The position numbers and the translations under genes were made by a program. Positions 7,154 to 8,164 of a stretch of DNA of 8,164 nt are shown piece after piece; position 1 is the stretch's first letter; each line of letters begins with the position of its first letter. The stretch is from assembly GCA_044349205.1 (NCBI GenBank), contig JBIKRJ010000108.1, positions 1 to 8,164 of the forward strand, read 5' to 3'. The DNA is from UBA9547 sp044349205 (lineage in GTDB: Bacteria; Bacteroidota; Bacteroidia; Cytophagales; UBA9547). Under the pieces are notes generated by a model. That model saw only the letters and a program-made list of their open reading frames with translations, had not been told where the DNA came from and searched no databases.

Positions 7154-7801
7154 ATGAACACAGCCATAAACCAATTGAGCGATGCCGAACTGGTATCGCA
7201 TTTCCAGCAAGGAAACCAAGATGCTTTTGCCGAATTGTTGAAAAGGCACAAATCAAAGGTATTTACCACCATTCTAGTCATAGTACGCGACAGATATGTG
7301 GCCGAAGACCTTTTTCAAGACACTTTTATAAAGGCGCTTCGCTTGCTGCGCGAAGAAAAATACAGCGAGGATGGTAAATTCCTGCCCTGGATAGTGCGAG
7401 TAGCCAAAAATATGGCAATAGACCATATTAGAAAAAACAAACGCCAACCGCTTATTGTATTGGATAGCGGAAGCCCTTTTTTCAGTTCGTTCCATTTTGC
7501 CGATAGCGATGCCGAATCGGTACAAATAGGAATAGACGAGAGTGCCAATATCAGAAAACTAATTGCACAACTTCCTCAAGAACAGCGCGATGTTCTTATC
7601 ATGCGGCATTTTGCCGACATGAGCTTCAAAGAAATTGCCGATGCAACGGGTGTCAGTATCAACACTGCACTCGGACGTATGCGGTATGCTTTGCTCAACC
7701 TTCGTAAACTATTGGATAAACATAAAAACGCGTATGAAAAGAAACTTTACACATCTGGAGCCGAATCGTGCTGCTTGCAGCGAAAAAGTTCACAAACATG
7801 A
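7154..7801 (+). CDS. ECF-type RNA polymerase sigma-70 factor
   Basis: A sigma factor of the extracytoplasmic-function class that directs RNA polymerase to a specific promoter set. Region 2 covers about residues 24-96, with RDRYVAEDLFQDTFIKA (45-61) and the -10 recognition helix around FLPWIVRVAKNMAIDHIRK (77-94). A short acidic linker follows. Region 4 (about 132-186) has LPQEQRDVLIMRHFADMSFK and the helix-turn-helix EIADATGVSINTALGRMRYA. Length from the ATG is 215 residues. The frame can also start at GTG 7142, adding MTVV; the ATG is preferred because NQLSDAELVSHFQQGN fits the usual N-terminus. The last 25 or so residues, after LLDKHKN, look unlike sigma sequence (two adjacent Cys, many Ser) and overlap the next ORF. 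No classical anti-sigma gene with a transmembrane helix follows. Confidence 0.93.
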   Translation: MNTAINQLSDAELVSHFQQGNQDAFAELLKRHKSKVFTTILVIVRDRYVAEDLFQDTFIKALRLLREEKYSEDGKFLPWIVRVAKNMAIDHIRKNKRQPLIVLDSGSPFFSSFHFADSDAESVQIGIDESANIRKLIAQLPQEQRDVLIMRHFADMSFKEIADATGVSINTALGRMRYALLNLRKLLDKHKNAYEKKLYTSGAESCCLQRKSSQT

Positions 7802-7928
7802 CAACGGAAAGACTTTTAACACGAAAAAAGTCTTTTTGCACAACATCCAAAAAATGGTAAAAAGTAGCTTGGCCGAACCTTCGAAGGAAAGTGTCGAAGC
7901 GATACTGGCTAGATTGGCTTTGGTGTAG
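7734..7928 (+). CDS. Small 64-residue protein overlapping the sigma gene
   Basis: A small ORF in a different frame that begins at ATG 7734 and overlaps the last 68 bases of the sigma gene. It is soluble and basic, with no membrane segment or signal peptide. It starts MKRNFTHLEPNRAACSEKV and ends in a likely amphipathic helix, EPSKESVEAILARLALV. I recall short ORFs with a similar P-S-x-E-x-(V/I)-x-x-IL ending directly after ECF sigma genes in other Bacteroidota, which is the main reason to call it. Its frame looks more protein-like than the sigma tail over the shared bases. It could be a sigma partner or a small regulator, but function is unknown. The frame is also open upstream to an ATG at 7635, inside the sigma helix-turn-helix, which is unlikely to be used. 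A hairpin lies inside the ORF, so it might instead be untranslated 3' sequence. Confidence 0.55.
   Translation: MKRNFTHLEPNRAACSEKVHKHDNGKTFNTKKVFLHNIQKMVKSSLAEPSKESVEAILARLALV
7808..7835 (+). terminator. Perfect 10-bp hairpin just after the sigma stop
   Basis: AAAGACTTTT (7808-7817) pairs exactly with AAAAGTCTTT (7826-7835) around an 8-base loop. The last T bases run on to 7837. It starts 7 bases after the sigma stop codon. The stem has only two G-C pairs, so as a terminator it would be weak. It lies within the small ORF, so it might be a partial terminator, an attenuator of that ORF, or an mRNA-stability element. Confidence 0.4.
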
Positions 7929-7949
7929 GCTGCTTCATTCCATTTTTGC

Positions 7950-7957
7950 TAACTTTG
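7950..7957 (+). promoter_or_regulatory. Probable -7 box for the epimerase gene
   Basis: TAACTTTG is an exact TAnnTTTG match, 20 bp before the TTG start at 7978. A TTTG at 7919-7922 lies 27 bp further up, longer than the usual -33 spacing. It points to transcription of the epimerase gene separate from the sigma gene. Confidence 0.45.
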
Positions 7958-7977
7958 GTTTTTTAATAACCACGCTT

Positions 7978-8164
7978 TTGTCAAAATCTATCCTTATTAC
8001 CGGTGTTGCAGGCTTCCTTGGTTCGCATTTGGCCGAAAGATTGTTGGACAATGGACATCGGATTACAGGAATTGACAATTTCGACCCTTTCTATGCTGAA
8101 AGCATAAAACGCGATAACTTACGCAAATGCTTGTCTAACAGCAGTTTCAAGCTTGTTGAATTGG
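7978..8164 (+). CDS. NAD-dependent epimerase/dehydratase (3' truncated)
   Basis: The first 62 codons of a short-chain dehydrogenase-type enzyme that acts on nucleotide sugars, running off the right edge. The N-terminus SKSILITGVAGFLGSHLAE carries the Rossmann glycine motif G9-x2-G12-x2-G15. The second strand ends in GIDNFDPFY (31-39), where Asp33 should hold the NAD ribose hydroxyls. The DNFDPFY segment followed by KRDNLRK is typical of the UDP-glucuronate 4-epimerase / dTDP-glucose dehydratase branch, so a UDP-uronate 4-epimerase is the best guess; GDP-mannose or UDP-glucose relatives cannot be excluded without the rest. The start is TTG at 7978-7980: the frame has no ATG nearby, and this TTG gives the usual spacing to the glycine motif. 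The product would feed surface polysaccharide synthesis. Confidence 0.85.
   Translation, partial: MSKSILITGVAGFLGSHLAERLLDNGHRITGIDNFDPFYAESIKRDNLRKCLSNSSFKLVEL

Noticed and set aside
7635..7733. Upstream ATG 7635 as start of the small ORF
   Set aside because: It falls inside the sigma helix-turn-helix, and the extra residues look like a shifted reading of sigma sequence.
7734..7928. Sigma gene and small ORF as one gene split by a frameshift
   Set aside because: Sigma region 4 is complete before the overlap, and the small ORF has its own ATG, so no missing sequence needs a frameshift to explain it.

Overview
The window looks like chromosomal DNA of a member of the Bacteroidota. Three things point that way. 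The NuoJ and ECF sigma sequences are of the type seen in that phylum. The large outer-membrane protein belongs to a Wzi/RemB-like barrel group common there. Shine-Dalgarno sites are missing, while TAnnTTTG boxes (the Bacteroidota -7 promoter element) sit in front of several genes. The order or genus cannot be fixed from the sequence alone. No tRNA, rRNA, CRISPR array, insertion sequence or other mobile element was seen, and no stretch over 300 bases lacks a gene.

Layout. Bases 1-1980 (+) hold the C-terminal two thirds of a large FAD and Fe-S dehydrogenase of the YdiJ / D-2-hydroxyacid dehydrogenase type, cut by the left edge. It converges, with 2 bp between stop codons, on a four-gene minus-strand run. 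In transcription order that run is nuoI (6981-6061), nuoJ (6060-5557), a beta-barrel outer-membrane protein (5510-3831) and an MsbA-like ABC exporter (3827-1983). A 172-bp divergent regulatory region then leads to a plus-strand ECF sigma factor (7154-7801), an overlapping 64-residue small ORF (7734-7928), and the start of an NAD-dependent sugar-nucleotide epimerase (7978 to the right edge).

How the genes may fit together. nuoI and nuoJ encode two complex I subunits, but nuoH and nuoK are not beside them, so the complex I genes must be split across the genome. The barrel protein, the exporter and the epimerase all suit envelope or surface-polysaccharide work, though this is contextual inference. 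The sigma factor and its small partner ORF form a possible regulatory pair.

The most unusual points are the NuoI C-terminal tail of about 140 residues carrying three KPVF[K/R]PK repeats, the isolated nuoI-nuoJ pair, the overlapping small ORF after the sigma factor with a perfect hairpin inside it, and nested inverted repeats in the nuoI/sigma intergenic region, one overlapping a predicted -7 box. I found no clear sign of a wholly new multi-gene system.
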